From positions 1 through 64,000 of IMG/VR virus record IMGVR_UViG_3300034110_000188: a DNA stretch of 64,000 nt; one strand, given 5' to 3'. Of the stretch, positions 51,913 to 59,501 are shown piece after piece (position 1 is the stretch's first letter; every line of letters starts with the position of its first letter). A program made the translations under genes and the position numbers. This DNA comes from a virus. The notes beneath the pieces were generated by a model, which saw nothing but the letters and a program-made list of their open reading frames with translations, had not been told where the DNA came from and did not search any database.

Positions 51913-52132
51913 ACACTACTTTTACTGGTTTACAATCTAAACTTTTAATAAAATCTTTTGCTTGTTTTAAAGTATAATAAGATAAGTTAACTGTTATTTC
52001 ATCTGTAAATATACCATTTAAACAAATCTCTACATCTTCATAATACCTCCAACCTTTGCCAATACCTAAAAAACCTTTGCAATAATATTGAGGAAAATAT
52101 CTATTATCTTTTTTGATTATTCTTACTTTCAT
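51902..52132 (-). CDS. Hypothetical 76 aa protein
   Basis: A small basic protein (MKVRIIKKDNRYFPQYYCKG...). The FPQYYCKGFLGIGKGWRYYEDVE block recurs in small Bacteroidota phage proteins and suggests a compact beta fold. It overlaps the PP-loop gene by 11 nt, so the two are probably co-translated. Function is unknown. Confidence 0.55.
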   Translation of the reverse strand: MKVRIIKKDNRYFPQYYCKGFLGIGKGWRYYEDVEICLNGIFTDEITVNLSYYTLKQAKDFIKSLDCKPVKVVYEK

Positions 52133-52150
52133 ATCACTTAATTTTAATTA

Positions 52151-52181
52151 CCGAACTTTTCCCCGAACTTTTCCCCGAACT
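52151..52181. repeat. 12 bp tandem repeat between helicase and next gene
   Basis: CCGAACTTTTCC occurs at 52151-52162 and 52163-52174, then a partial third copy CCGAACT that runs into the helicase stop codon. It lies in the 47 bp gap upstream of the 76 aa gene and may affect its expression. Confidence 0.65.
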
Positions 52182-53427
52182 ATTGAGATAAATCTTTCGA
52201 GTCCTTTTTAAATACAGACAAGGTATAATTCTTTTTCTCCTGTACTGCTTTGTAAATTTTTCTCTCTATTCCTTTACTTGAGAATATCCAATAAACTTTA
52301 TTTTGTTTTCTATCGATTCCAGACAAACGATCCCTCGCCTGCCAATAAGACACAGCACTGAACGCAATGTTATAAAACACTAGCGCATCAGCAGCACGTA
52401 ACGAAATTCCTTCACGTCCAGATACTACCTGCAAGGCAATGTTCTTTCTTGTCGCATTGAACTCATCTAAGTCGTTTGTCAAGTTATCTGCACCGAAAAC
52501 TTCTAGCAGTAAGTTATACTCTTCCTTGAATACATAGAAGATACCTATCTTTTGACCTTTGAAGTATTCTTTGATGAACTCACCTTTTCTTTTGTCAAGT
52601 ACCGTTGAGTTACCGCTTTCGAACTTAACTGTACCCGACCAGATTTGGTGTAGCTTCTGCATCATCTTAGCTCCAGTGTCAGCAAGTATAACCTCAGTCT
52701 TACCTTGAACTATCTTATCTTTCATTAGCTCGCGAGCTATGTGTGAAGTCTGTGGACTCATGTCAACGTAAAGTATCTCTTCGTCAATCTTAGTGCTGAA
52801 TCCTGCTTCTTCTTGCGTGAAGGTAATCATGTAAGGGTTAATTGACTGCATTATCTTATCTCTGATGCCGTCACTGTAATCGTTCTTAGGAAATCCATTG
52901 ATAATCTTTCTAGTCACGTTAACGTAGTCGTTTGCCCACTTGTAAAAGTTAGTGTAGTTACGCCACGGAGATCTGTCTGATATCCAAAACTGATGAAACA
53001 ATTGCGAGTAAGACTCGGGTGACATTGTTCCGCTCAAGAATATCATTGGCTTATGCTTGAATAACTTTTTGTACATCGTGGTGTACTTCCCTGGCTTTGG
53101 AAATGATCCGAATCGGTGGTGTTCGTCATGTATGATTAAGTCGTATTGACTTGGTTCCTCAATCTTATGCATCGACTCGTCGTTGCATACAGAAAGATTA
53201 AAGCAGTCATTATAACTAAAATCAAAGTAGTCCTTCTTAATAGACGATACAGCCTTCTTCTTAGTAAGAAACAGAACGTTAGTCGCTCCGTAAAGTCTAG
53301 CCGTCTCAAGTGAAGTAAGAGTCTTTCCGCAACGTACAGCCATCGATAGATACACCATTCCGTGCTCATTTATTATTGATACGGCTCTATTAGCTATATC
53401 AATTTGATATTCACGCAACGTTAACAT
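52180..53427 (-). CDS. SF2 DNA helicase
   Basis: A 415 aa helicase of superfamily 2 (SNF2/UvsW-like). Motif I is AVRCGKT (30-36), Q-motif-like LREYQ (4-8), motif II HDEHH (DEHH box, 101-104), motif III SGT (near 131), and motif VI QARDRLSGIDR (363-373). Motif V-like VVSGREGISL precedes it. It would translocate on or unwind DNA during replication or recombination. Its start codon lies inside the end of the upstream homing endonuclease gene. Confidence 0.88.
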   Translation of the reverse strand: MLTLREYQIDIANRAVSIINEHGMVYLSMAVRCGKTLTSLETARLYGATNVLFLTKKKAVSSIKKDYFDFSYNDCFNLSVCNDESMHKIEEPSQYDLIIHDEHHRFGSFPKPGKYTTMYKKLFKHKPMIFLSGTMSPESYSQLFHQFWISDRSPWRNYTNFYKWANDYVNVTRKIINGFPKNDYSDGIRDKIMQSINPYMITFTQEEAGFSTKIDEEILYVDMSPQTSHIARELMKDKIVQGKTEVILADTGAKMMQKLHQIWSGTVKFESGNSTVLDKRKGEFIKEYFKGQKIGIFYVFKEEYNLLLEVFGADNLTNDLDEFNATRKNIALQVVSGREGISLRAADALVFYNIAFSAVSYWQARDRLSGIDRKQNKVYWIFSSKGIERKIYKAVQEKKNYTLSVFKKDSKDLSQ

Positions 53428-53944
53428 AGTACTTATTTTTTAATATATTTCGAATAGTGCTAGAGCTAATGTTAAATTTAGCAGACAATTCTATCGTATT
53501 TCCATTTCTACCCATTATTCCTTTTGATTTTATAAATCTAACCTGATCTTCTGTTAATTTTCTGAATGGATTTATCTTATTTAAAACATCATATGAATGC
53601 TTTTCATTCTCAGAGTAAGTACACCATTCTAAATTGCTAACTTTATTATTCAATCCATTACCATCAATATGGTTTACACATGGTTTGTTCTTAATATTAT
53701 CAATAAACATTATAGCTACCAATCTATGTACTTGAAATCTTTTAACAGATCCATTCTTACTTAATGTTACTCTTCTATATTCAGATTTCCCTCCTCTTTT
53801 AATTAATTCTTGATTCAAATATTTTTGCTTGTATTTATAAACATATCCATTTGAATAAGTTATGATGCAGTCCTTTCTTCTAACATTTCCCAAGTTAGAT
53901 ACTTCATAATTGTCAAATTCTGTAACTGTTTTCCAAATTTCCAT
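53411..53944 (-). CDS. HNH homing endonuclease (NUMOD4-HNH)
   Basis: A 177 aa mobile endonuclease. NUMOD4 (EIWKTVTEFDNYEVSNLGNV, residues 2-21), a beta hairpin, then HNH with H73 (VHRLVA), VNHIDGNGLNN (90-100), N104-L-E-W, and a C-terminal helix-turn-helix (LTEDQVRFIKS...ISSSTIRNILK). It is clearly AT-rich compared with the primase and helicase on either side. It is inserted between these two replication genes and overlaps the helicase start by 17 nt. Confidence 0.88.
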   Translation of the reverse strand: MEIWKTVTEFDNYEVSNLGNVRRKDCIITYSNGYVYKYKQKYLNQELIKRGGKSEYRRVTLSKNGSVKRFQVHRLVAIMFIDNIKNKPCVNHIDGNGLNNKVSNLEWCTYSENEKHSYDVLNKINPFRKLTEDQVRFIKSKGIMGRNGNTIELSAKFNISSSTIRNILKNKYYVNVA

Positions 53945-53947
53945 AAT

Positions 53948-56326
53948 CTAAAAACTTAATTGTTTGTCATCTAATCTGATGAATTTAATTGTTTTGCCTG
54001 CTGAGTTACGTGACGTTACTGGTTGGTTTCCTGTGAAGTAAACTCCGTAGCTATCTAGCCATCTGTAGAACCTTGCTTGAGGTAAGTTGTATCTACCATA
54101 CCTACCGTAGTCAGGATATTTCTCAGTGAAGTCGTTGTACATGTCAGTCATCTGGTACTGAGCGTTAGCTGTATTTGTTCTGTGGTTCTCTTTGTCTGTA
54201 CACCACTCGTAGAACTCGAAGCACGTATCAGCAATAAACTTACGCGCCTTGATGTTACGGAACTCAGCCTTAAGTAGTCCAGACTGAAGGTACCTCATTA
54301 GGCAACCAATCATGTAGTTGTCGAACCTGTTCCACTCATCTTTGTCCCACTCAACGAAAAGTTGTCGTTTGAACTCATCCTGTGGCGTGTGGTTGCGGTT
54401 GAAGTACTGTCTGAACTCAATCTCCCACTTACGTCGCTCGAATGAATTACCGCTACCTTTAATCGCGTAGTTTGTAGTGATTACAATCTTTGGACTCTGC
54501 TCGAATGGAACCTTGATCGCGTCACGGTTCTTCTTCTCAAGTGTAATTCCCTGCGTAATTATACTGAATAGTCGCTCAAAATCAAAATTTTTCACAACAT
54601 CATCATACACAAGTATTTGCGTGTCTGCCGATACAGTTTGGTACGGGAACGTCTTGTCAAACTTAAAGTCCTTACCGTCAATATCAACGAGGCGCTTGAT
54701 TTTAGCTACAGCTGTAAAGAACAAACCTTTACCTGTCCCTCCCTCTGGATTCTCTGAAATCTTCTCATCGTTAATAATCACAGCTGGACAGTACGAAGCT
54801 GGCTTGTATCCATGCAATAAGAATCCTACAGTTGACTCAAGTGATTTTTTTGACTCATCGTTACCGCTCACAAGCTTCACGAAGTTCTTAAAGTCACACT
54901 CATCCGTCTCTGATGGCACGTAATCTCTATCGATGATCTGCTTGCTCCACACAAATCCGCTAAGGTCAATGTAGTCAATTGGTTGTATCTCAGTTGGTGT
55001 GATCTTAAGCGCACAGTTTCTAAAGTAGATAAAGCTCTCAGATACTGAGTCAACAACAAACTTCGGGTCGAGTCTGTCAAGTAGCGACAAGAAATCTTCC
55101 TTAAAGTAACGCGTCTTATCCGCAAAGTAGTTATAGATTGACTTGTTCTCAAGCTTATCCAAGTAGTCTAACGTGAATACCTTGATGTCATCTTCCGTAG
55201 CATCGTCAATTAAGTTATTCTGAATGCGAACAAACACGAACTTATCTGATCCTGCATGGTAGTACTTATAGAACCCGTTCTCCTGTAGAAACTTCTTGAA
55301 CAGGTGATGCACTGGCGATACGACACCTTTGCTGTTTATGCTCCAGAACTCATCCTCACTGTTCAGTTCAATGATGTGCTCAATTACTTTCTTCACTTCG
55401 TTCTTGTCACCTTTCGATACGTACTCAATGATACTATCGATTGGTTTACCTTGCTTCACGTCACGTTTAATCGCGTCAAGTCGCTCAGTATCTTCGTAGA
55501 ACTTAGTGTTGTGTATGTGAGTCTGTTTGTATGCTGACTCTACTGTAGTCTTAATCTCCACCCAAGGGAAATCCTTTTGCTCGAACTGACGTACAATAAC
55601 CTTACACATGTCCTCTGATATACCAAACTCATTCATAGCCTGGCACAGTACGTATAGGTTGTGGTTGCGAGATCCGTCTACTAAACCGAACTTCGCTTCC
55701 CACCACACGAGTAGTCTGCGTGAGATTTCGTCTGTCTCCTCTAGCTTAAGTGTAGGAACCGTATCAACGATACTTAACTGCTCGTACTTCTCTGTAGGTA
55801 AGCTATCCCAAAGTGCAGAGAATTCATTTACATAAATGTCTGGGTCATATGATTCGTAACATACACGAGATATGTCCTTTGTTGTCTTATCAAATTCAGC
55901 ACAAGCGTAGTACTCTTCAAGTGCTGCAAAGTATTGTTTGTGATTTTCTATTGACGGAGGTATTCTAACAACTAGTTTTAGTCCGTCGTTGCTTGGAGAT
56001 ATGAAGCAAGCAAATGTGTACTTGTCTTCAGATAACTCTTCTTTCTTTTTGTCTCGTAACTTATTATTCTTGAATCCATCGAAGTCAAGACATATAAATC
56101 CCGAGTGTTGCTCAATTGCTTTTGCCTCACGTCTAAGAAACTTACCTGAGAAACATATCGCAGGTAGGTCCTTCTTTAGTTCGTTTCGGTCTGACTTCTC
56201 ACCCTTGTCTCGGATACGCTCAACGAGTTCCTTTGACGCACCATTTCTAATGCGTTCAAACTCCTCGAGTATATCCCTGAAGAATGGAGTGCTTGTCTCC
56301 TTAATATTCTTAAATACAGTTATCAT
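53948..56326 (-). CDS. Primase-helicase (BT4734/VirE-type)
   Basis: A 792 aa replication protein. The N-terminal domain has SGKFLRREAKAIEQHSGFICLDFDGF (given by parts; DFD at 81-83) and FACFISPSNDGLKLVVRI, the BT4734/VirE-N primase-like signature with catalytic acidic pair and GLK motif. A primase-C-terminal helical region follows. The helicase domain has P-loop EGGTGKG (about 526-532), Walker B ILVYDDV, and the sensor ITTNYAIKG. It would prime and unwind DNA at the phage fork. It has no ORF interruption. Confidence 0.85.
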   Translation of the reverse strand: MITVFKNIKETSTPFFRDILEEFERIRNGASKELVERIRDKGEKSDRNELKKDLPAICFSGKFLRREAKAIEQHSGFICLDFDGFKNNKLRDKKKEELSEDKYTFACFISPSNDGLKLVVRIPPSIENHKQYFAALEEYYACAEFDKTTKDISRVCYESYDPDIYVNEFSALWDSLPTEKYEQLSIVDTVPTLKLEETDEISRRLLVWWEAKFGLVDGSRNHNLYVLCQAMNEFGISEDMCKVIVRQFEQKDFPWVEIKTTVESAYKQTHIHNTKFYEDTERLDAIKRDVKQGKPIDSIIEYVSKGDKNEVKKVIEHIIELNSEDEFWSINSKGVVSPVHHLFKKFLQENGFYKYYHAGSDKFVFVRIQNNLIDDATEDDIKVFTLDYLDKLENKSIYNYFADKTRYFKEDFLSLLDRLDPKFVVDSVSESFIYFRNCALKITPTEIQPIDYIDLSGFVWSKQIIDRDYVPSETDECDFKNFVKLVSGNDESKKSLESTVGFLLHGYKPASYCPAVIINDEKISENPEGGTGKGLFFTAVAKIKRLVDIDGKDFKFDKTFPYQTVSADTQILVYDDVVKNFDFERLFSIITQGITLEKKNRDAIKVPFEQSPKIVITTNYAIKGSGNSFERRKWEIEFRQYFNRNHTPQDEFKRQLFVEWDKDEWNRFDNYMIGCLMRYLQSGLLKAEFRNIKARKFIADTCFEFYEWCTDKENHRTNTANAQYQMTDMYNDFTEKYPDYGRYGRYNLPQARFYRWLDSYGVYFTGNQPVTSRNSAGKTIKFIRLDDKQLSF

Positions 56327-56329
56327 AAT

Positions 56330-56509
56330 TTAACTTCCGCAATATAAACAACCGTCCTCATCGTCATCTAACTCTGGGTTAGTTTCGATCTCTGGGTTGA
56401 GCTGTTTCTTTAATTCATAAATCTGTTGCATTATCTCTCCATCCTTGAAGATATCACCCGTAAGTTTTGATTTTAGCTTTTCAATTTCATCTTTATTTGG
56501 TTGTTTCAT
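56330..56509 (-). CDS. Hypothetical 59 aa acidic protein
   Basis: A short helical protein ending in an acidic stretch PELDDDEDGCLYCGS with CxxC at the C-terminus (residues 54-57), which could bind a metal. The start overlaps the end of the upstream gene through the repeated junction sequence. Family unknown. Confidence 0.55.
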   Translation of the reverse strand: MKQPNKDEIEKLKSKLTGDIFKDGEIMQQIYELKKQLNPEIETNPELDDDEDGCLYCGS

Positions 56510-56661
56510 TGTTCTTGTTGTTTAAGTTCTTCTATTAACTCTAAAAATTCTTTTAATGGTAATTTACCCGTTTTAACCCATTCATAAATTAATTTATACT
56601 TTTCTGAATTAAGGCTCAAAGCATTTAGTTTTTCTGTTCTGTCAATTTTTGTTTGTGTCAT
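56506..56661 (-). CDS. Hypothetical 51 aa protein with KQQEQ tail
   Basis: A small helical protein (MTQTKIDRTEKLNALSLNSEKYKLIYEW by parts). Its last five codons (KQQEQ) and stop are contributed by a 19 bp repeat that also holds the next gene's start. AT-rich codons. No family recognised. Confidence 0.5.
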   Translation of the reverse strand: MTQTKIDRTEKLNALSLNSEKYKLIYEWVKTGKLPLKEFLELIEELKQQEQ

Positions 56662-56903
56662 TGTTCTTGTTGTTTAGTTATTTCTAATTCAGAAAGTAAA
56701 GAATCTGCAAATTGCACGGATAAAATAGGCAATTGTTTAAGAATATTTTCAGTTATTAAAGCATTTGAGCAACTTGCTAACAACCCTTGCATTGCTAATC
56801 CTGCAAAGTATTCACGTTTTGTTAAACCTTTAGAATACTCTTGAACTTCTCCACTATGTGTGTAAACTAAATGTGGATTTATTGGTTCGTTTTCGTTTTT
56901 CAT
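56658..56903 (-). CDS. Hypothetical 81 aa protein with KQQEQ tail
   Basis: A protein with LTKREYFAGLAMQGLLAS (about 27-44), a short motif seen in small Bacteroidota phage and prophage proteins. The last residues (ITKQQEQ) come from the shared junction repeat. Predicted helical and soluble. Role unknown. Confidence 0.6.
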   Translation of the reverse strand: MKNENEPINPHLVYTHSGEVQEYSKGLTKREYFAGLAMQGLLASCSNALITENILKQLPILSVQFADSLLSELEITKQQEQ

Positions 56904-57046
56904 TGTTCTTGTTGTTTAAGGATAAAGGCTAATACTATTGATACTAAAAAAATAGTTCCACCTAATCCTTGATTAATTACTGCACCAATGTATAATCCGA
57001 AAAACATTACTACTACTATCATTAATGCTATTATATCTTTTCCCAT
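56900..57046 (-). CDS. Small two-TM membrane protein with KQQEQ tail
   Basis: A 48 aa, very hydrophobic protein (IIALMIVVVMFFGLYIGAVI, then GGTIFLVSIVLAFIL) with two predicted membrane helices and the shared KQQEQ end. It could be an early membrane-active peptide. The start codon is preceded by an 18 bp sequence also found before the gene at 57299. Confidence 0.55.
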   Translation of the reverse strand: MGKDIIALMIVVVMFFGLYIGAVINQGLGGTIFLVSIVLAFILKQQEQ

Positions 57047-57047
57047 C

Positions 57048-57299
57048 TTATTCTGATTTAAGTTGTCCTAATCTTGAATTTATAAGTTTATGTAATCTTA
57101 CATGGTCATCTTTTTTACCTAAAAAAAACGCAAGATTTACATCATCTTCACTAAACCCTTTCTGTTGCTTTTCCATTTCCAACTTTGCATAAGCCAAGCA
57201 CAAACAATCTTCAATTGCTTTAAATGAACCCGTGTAAAGTTTTGTTTCTTTGAGTTGTTCCATTTCTGAAATCAATTCCCGTACTGCTGTTTGTTTCAT
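57048..57299 (-). CDS. Hypothetical 83 aa protein
   Basis: A charged helical protein (MKQTAVRELISEMEQLKE...). The MKQTAV start and SFKAIEDCLCLAYAKLEMEKQQK block occur in small phage proteins of Bacteroidota, with no assigned role. It sits in the cluster of tiny genes with repeated junctions. Confidence 0.55.
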   Translation of the reverse strand: MKQTAVRELISEMEQLKETKLYTGSFKAIEDCLCLAYAKLEMEKQQKGFSEDDVNLAFFLGKKDDHVRLHKLINSRLGQLKSE

Positions 57300-57310
57300 C
57301 TTATTCTGAT

Positions 57311-57511
57311 TTAAAAGTTAAATAATACTGCTAAAAGTGTAACAGATAAAAGTATTGTGCTAATCATGTAAAATTTATACATTCTTTCATACTTTTTTAA
57401 TTCTTTTCCTATTTCTGTGATTTCAATATCTGTTATAGGTCTTCCTCTTTGTTCTTCCCTATTTTTTTTGATATATTCATTAAGCATTTTTTTTGTTTTT
57501 ATTAATTTCAT
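57311..57511 (-). CDS. Small C-terminal TM protein
   Basis: A 66 aa protein with a basic helical start (MKLIKTKKMLNEYIKKNREEQ) and a C-terminal membrane helix (about 46-66, FYMISTILLSVTLLAVLFNF), i.e. a tail-anchored topology. Its start lies in a copy of the 19 bp junction repeat. Role unknown. Confidence 0.55.
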   Translation of the reverse strand: MKLIKTKKMLNEYIKKNREEQRGRPITDIEITEIGKELKKYERMYKFYMISTILLSVTLLAVLFNF

Positions 57512-57861
57512 TGTTCTTGTTGTTTAGTTATACTTTTATGTTGTTCAATTGTTATAGATGTTTGTTTAACCACACAAACTCTATCGCTCGATCCAAATGG
57601 GAGCAAGTAGTGAGCGTCAAATGACTCACTGAATAGTACGCTTGTGTCGTGGTTATCTAATACGTTTAACTCATCAAAGTTCGCTACTGTGTACTTAACG
57701 TTGTCGCTAATCACTATCCAACCTTCTTTGGTGTATAGCGCGCGACCAAATAAAAAGGGGAGATTATCTCTCCCCACTTTACTCTTAGAATGGAGGCTCA
57801 GCATCTGATACAGTTGCTTCAACTCTGAATGCGTCAAGCGTGTTGAAGTACTTAACTTCAC
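57508..57861 (-). CDS. Hypothetical protein with KQQEQ tail; start uncertain
   Basis: The frame is open for 117 codons, but its first 25 lie inside the OB-fold protein gene. A later ATG at 57804 gives about 98 residues. The conserved-looking part is FGRALYTKEGWIVISDNVKYTV and FSESFDAHYLLPF. A terminator-like hairpin (57757-57775) lies within the frame, before this part. The tail is again KQQEQ from the 19 bp repeat. Function is unknown. Confidence 0.5.
   Translation of the reverse strand: MKLSTSTRLTHSELKQLYQMLSLHSKSKVGRDNLPFLFGRALYTKEGWIVISDNVKYTVANFDELNVLDNHDTSVLFSESFDAHYLLPFGSSDRVCVVKQTSITIEQHKSITKQQEQ
57747..57775 (-). terminator. Minus-strand rho-independent terminator
   Basis: On the minus strand GGGGAGA, loop GATAA, TCTCCCC (57775-57757) is followed by TTTTTATTT. 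It comes 10 nt after the stop of the OB-fold gene. It also falls inside the long frame of the downstream 117-codon ORF. Confidence 0.75.
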
Positions 57862-58090
57862 CGTCTTTTGGACTAACCCACTCGCGCCCTTTCAAACCGA
57901 AAGAAATCTCGCACTCATCACCTTCTTTAACTCCGTCAAGTAACGTAACGTTTTTTTGCGATAACTGGAACGAGACAAGTTGCTCGTAGTTACCATCTTG
58001 AATTGACAATACAAACTCTCTCTTTGAGAATTTATCTGACACTTGTACAGTGTCTCCCTTAACTTTAAGGGTTCCTTGAACTTTAAACAT
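57785..58090 (-). CDS. DUF3127-like OB-fold protein (SSB-like)
   Basis: A 101 aa protein from the ATG at 58090. It has KFSKREFVLSIQDGNYEQLVSFQLSQ (by parts) and VTLLDGVKEGDECEISFGLKGREW. This is the DUF3127 signature, an OB-fold family of Bacteroidota and their phages thought to bind single-stranded DNA. The end is acidic/hydrophobic (DAEPPF), like the tail of bacterial SSB. The ATG at 58090 overlaps the upstream stop by 8 nt; a longer in-frame start would lie within that gene. Confidence 0.8.
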   Translation of the reverse strand: MFKVQGTLKVKGDTVQVSDKFSKREFVLSIQDGNYEQLVSFQLSQKNVTLLDGVKEGDECEISFGLKGREWVSPKDGEVKYFNTLDAFRVEATVSDAEPPF

Positions 58091-58808
58091 TGAACTTTGA
58101 TTTATATTCGTAATAGTATTCTGACGCAAGTTTACCTTTAGCGTCAAACATTTTTATATCTTCTTCTGTTAATTCTACATCAAACGACGCAACACGTAAC
58201 TCCAACGGTAAGTCACCACATTCGTGCAACGATAAGTCTTCGTATGCTGGTATCAATTCCTCTGGAGTATCTACCAATACATACGCAACTTTACCTTTAG
58301 TCCAGCCTTTCATATAGAGGTAGCATTTCACTTGCCACTCGTACTGAGCATTCTTTGGGTCCTTGTAGTGCTTAATGAAACTCTTCTTGTCTGTAGCTGT
58401 CTTGATATCGATAATCATTTCATTATCGTAGTCAATTATATCTGGGTGACCCGTCCAAAACTCTGTACTTAACTCTTCGTCAGACTTTACAAAGTTAGTA
58501 AACCAAAGTGAATTAACAATACCTATTGACTCATCTTCGCACATAGTTCCTTTCTGAGTTCTATAGCTACTGAACGACGAAGTATATTGCCATATCTCAG
58601 CATCAACCGACTCTTCGATGAAAGACTTAGCACCAGGAGTAAGCTCTATTTGTGCGTCGCGTTTCTTAATCAACTCGTCTCTAGTCTCTGCTTGCTTATC
58701 AGTTAGCTTAATCTTCATCATCAACTCATTCAACGTGCGATGTTGAGCTTCAGTCAATCCATGACTACCAGCCATGATTGAGTACGCACTACTTGCTCTG
58801 GACTTCAT
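58083..58808 (-). CDS. YqaJ/lambda-exonuclease-type PD-(D/E)xK nuclease
   Basis: A 241 aa nuclease. After a helical start the catalytic core shows E91 (QKGTMCEDES), D123 in TGHPDIIDYDNE, D134-I-K136 in MIIDIKTATD, and Q-x-x-x-Y in YEWQVKCYLYM. This is the order of viral recombinases that resect double-strand ends. It adjoins an OB-fold protein and a conserved partner, consistent with a phage recombination module. Confidence 0.82.
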   Translation of the reverse strand: MKSRASSAYSIMAGSHGLTEAQHRTLNELMMKIKLTDKQAETRDELIKKRDAQIELTPGAKSFIEESVDAEIWQYTSSFSSYRTQKGTMCEDESIGIVNSLWFTNFVKSDEELSTEFWTGHPDIIDYDNEMIIDIKTATDKKSFIKHYKDPKNAQYEWQVKCYLYMKGWTKGKVAYVLVDTPEELIPAYEDLSLHECGDLPLELRVASFDVELTEEDIKMFDAKGKLASEYYYEYKSKFNV

Positions 58809-59265
58809 CTAATTGTTTGATTTGTTCGTCAGTTAATATTCTTGTGCTAAGGATTTGTTCCTTAGTCCACGTCCCGTCTTGTACAGCCTTGATCGCTTTA
58901 GGGAAGTCCTTGTCGCTGATTGGTGTCTTACGTGGCGCAGGTTTGTCGCGCTTAACTCTAATTGCGTCAACCATGTCGCCGTCCTGTACCGAGCGTACCT
59001 TAGCTGTTATCAACTCGATTTCCTTACCGACCCACTTAGTAAAGTCAGGTGTACCAACCGCACTTGCAATTGCCTTCATGTTAGTTGAGTTAGCCATAAG
59101 AGGTTTAGGTAAGTCACTAAACTCAATTACAATTTTCTCAACACCTTGTAGCTCAGAAATTTTCTTCTTGCTAACTGATTTTATTTTACCAATCAAGCTA
59201 CCACCTGTTGGCACGTCCCATGCACCTAAGTACGGTGATGGCATTAATTCTCTCCAATGATTCAT
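58789..59265 (-). CDS. Conserved phage protein of recombination/replication module
   Basis: A 158 aa protein. I chose the ATG at 59265 (MNHWRELMPSPYLGAWD), because upstream in-frame residues look non-coding and overlap another gene. The pattern PSPYLGAWDVP, then KPLMANSTNMKAIASAVG, then WVGKEIELITAKV is found in a phage family next to exonucleases and SSBs. No catalytic motif is visible; single-strand annealing or SSB-like function is possible. It overlaps the exonuclease gene by 20 nt. Confidence 0.65.
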   Translation of the reverse strand: MNHWRELMPSPYLGAWDVPTGGSLIGKIKSVSKKKISELQGVEKIVIEFSDLPKPLMANSTNMKAIASAVGTPDFTKWVGKEIELITAKVRSVQDGDMVDAIRVKRDKPAPRKTPISDKDFPKAIKAVQDGTWTKEQILSTRILTDEQIKQLDEVQSK

Positions 59266-59275
59266 ATTATTTAAT

Positions 59276-59500
59276 TTACCAAGATTCAACATTATTAATA
59301 CAGTAGTCATCACCAGGATGAGCATTCATCCAATCGCCTTCGCTCAAGTAAAATGTCTTAACATTTTGTGAGCAACTGTTCTTAATTACTACTGAGTAAT
59401 CTGACACGTTATCGCTTTGTATAACACCGCAGTTACAATTTTCTTTTTCGCAAGATGTCATCCCGATGACAATTACTGCTAACATAATTAACTTTTTCAT
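59276..59500 (-). CDS. Small lipoprotein
   Basis: A 74 aa protein with a clear lipoprotein signal (MKKLIMLAVIVIGMTSC, lipobox Cys17), then CNCG and other Cys that may form disulfides. It would be anchored in the host envelope early in infection. Superinfection exclusion is a known role for phage lipoproteins, but here that is only inference. Confidence 0.7.
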   Translation of the reverse strand: MKKLIMLAVIVIGMTSCEKENCNCGVIQSDNVSDYSVVIKNSCSQNVKTFYLSEGDWMNAHPGDDYCINNVESW

Positions 59501-59501
59501 A

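Larger units (their letters stand above)
56506..57526 (-). repeat. Four copies of a 19 bp stop/start junction repeat
   Basis: TAAACAACAAGAACAATGA (minus strand) is present exactly at 56506-56524, 56658-56676, 56900-56918 and 57508-57526. Each copy codes KQQEQ and the TGA of one gene and holds the overlapping ATG of the next. A second 18 bp junction, TTAAATCAGAATAAGATG, occurs at 57044-57061 and 57297-57314. Confidence 0.85.

Noticed and set aside
54477-56333. Several open frames on the plus strand opposite the primase gene (for example 54477-54923 and 55989-56333)
   Set aside because: They are antisense shadows of a well-supported primase-helicase gene, without start context, promoter or recognisable protein features.
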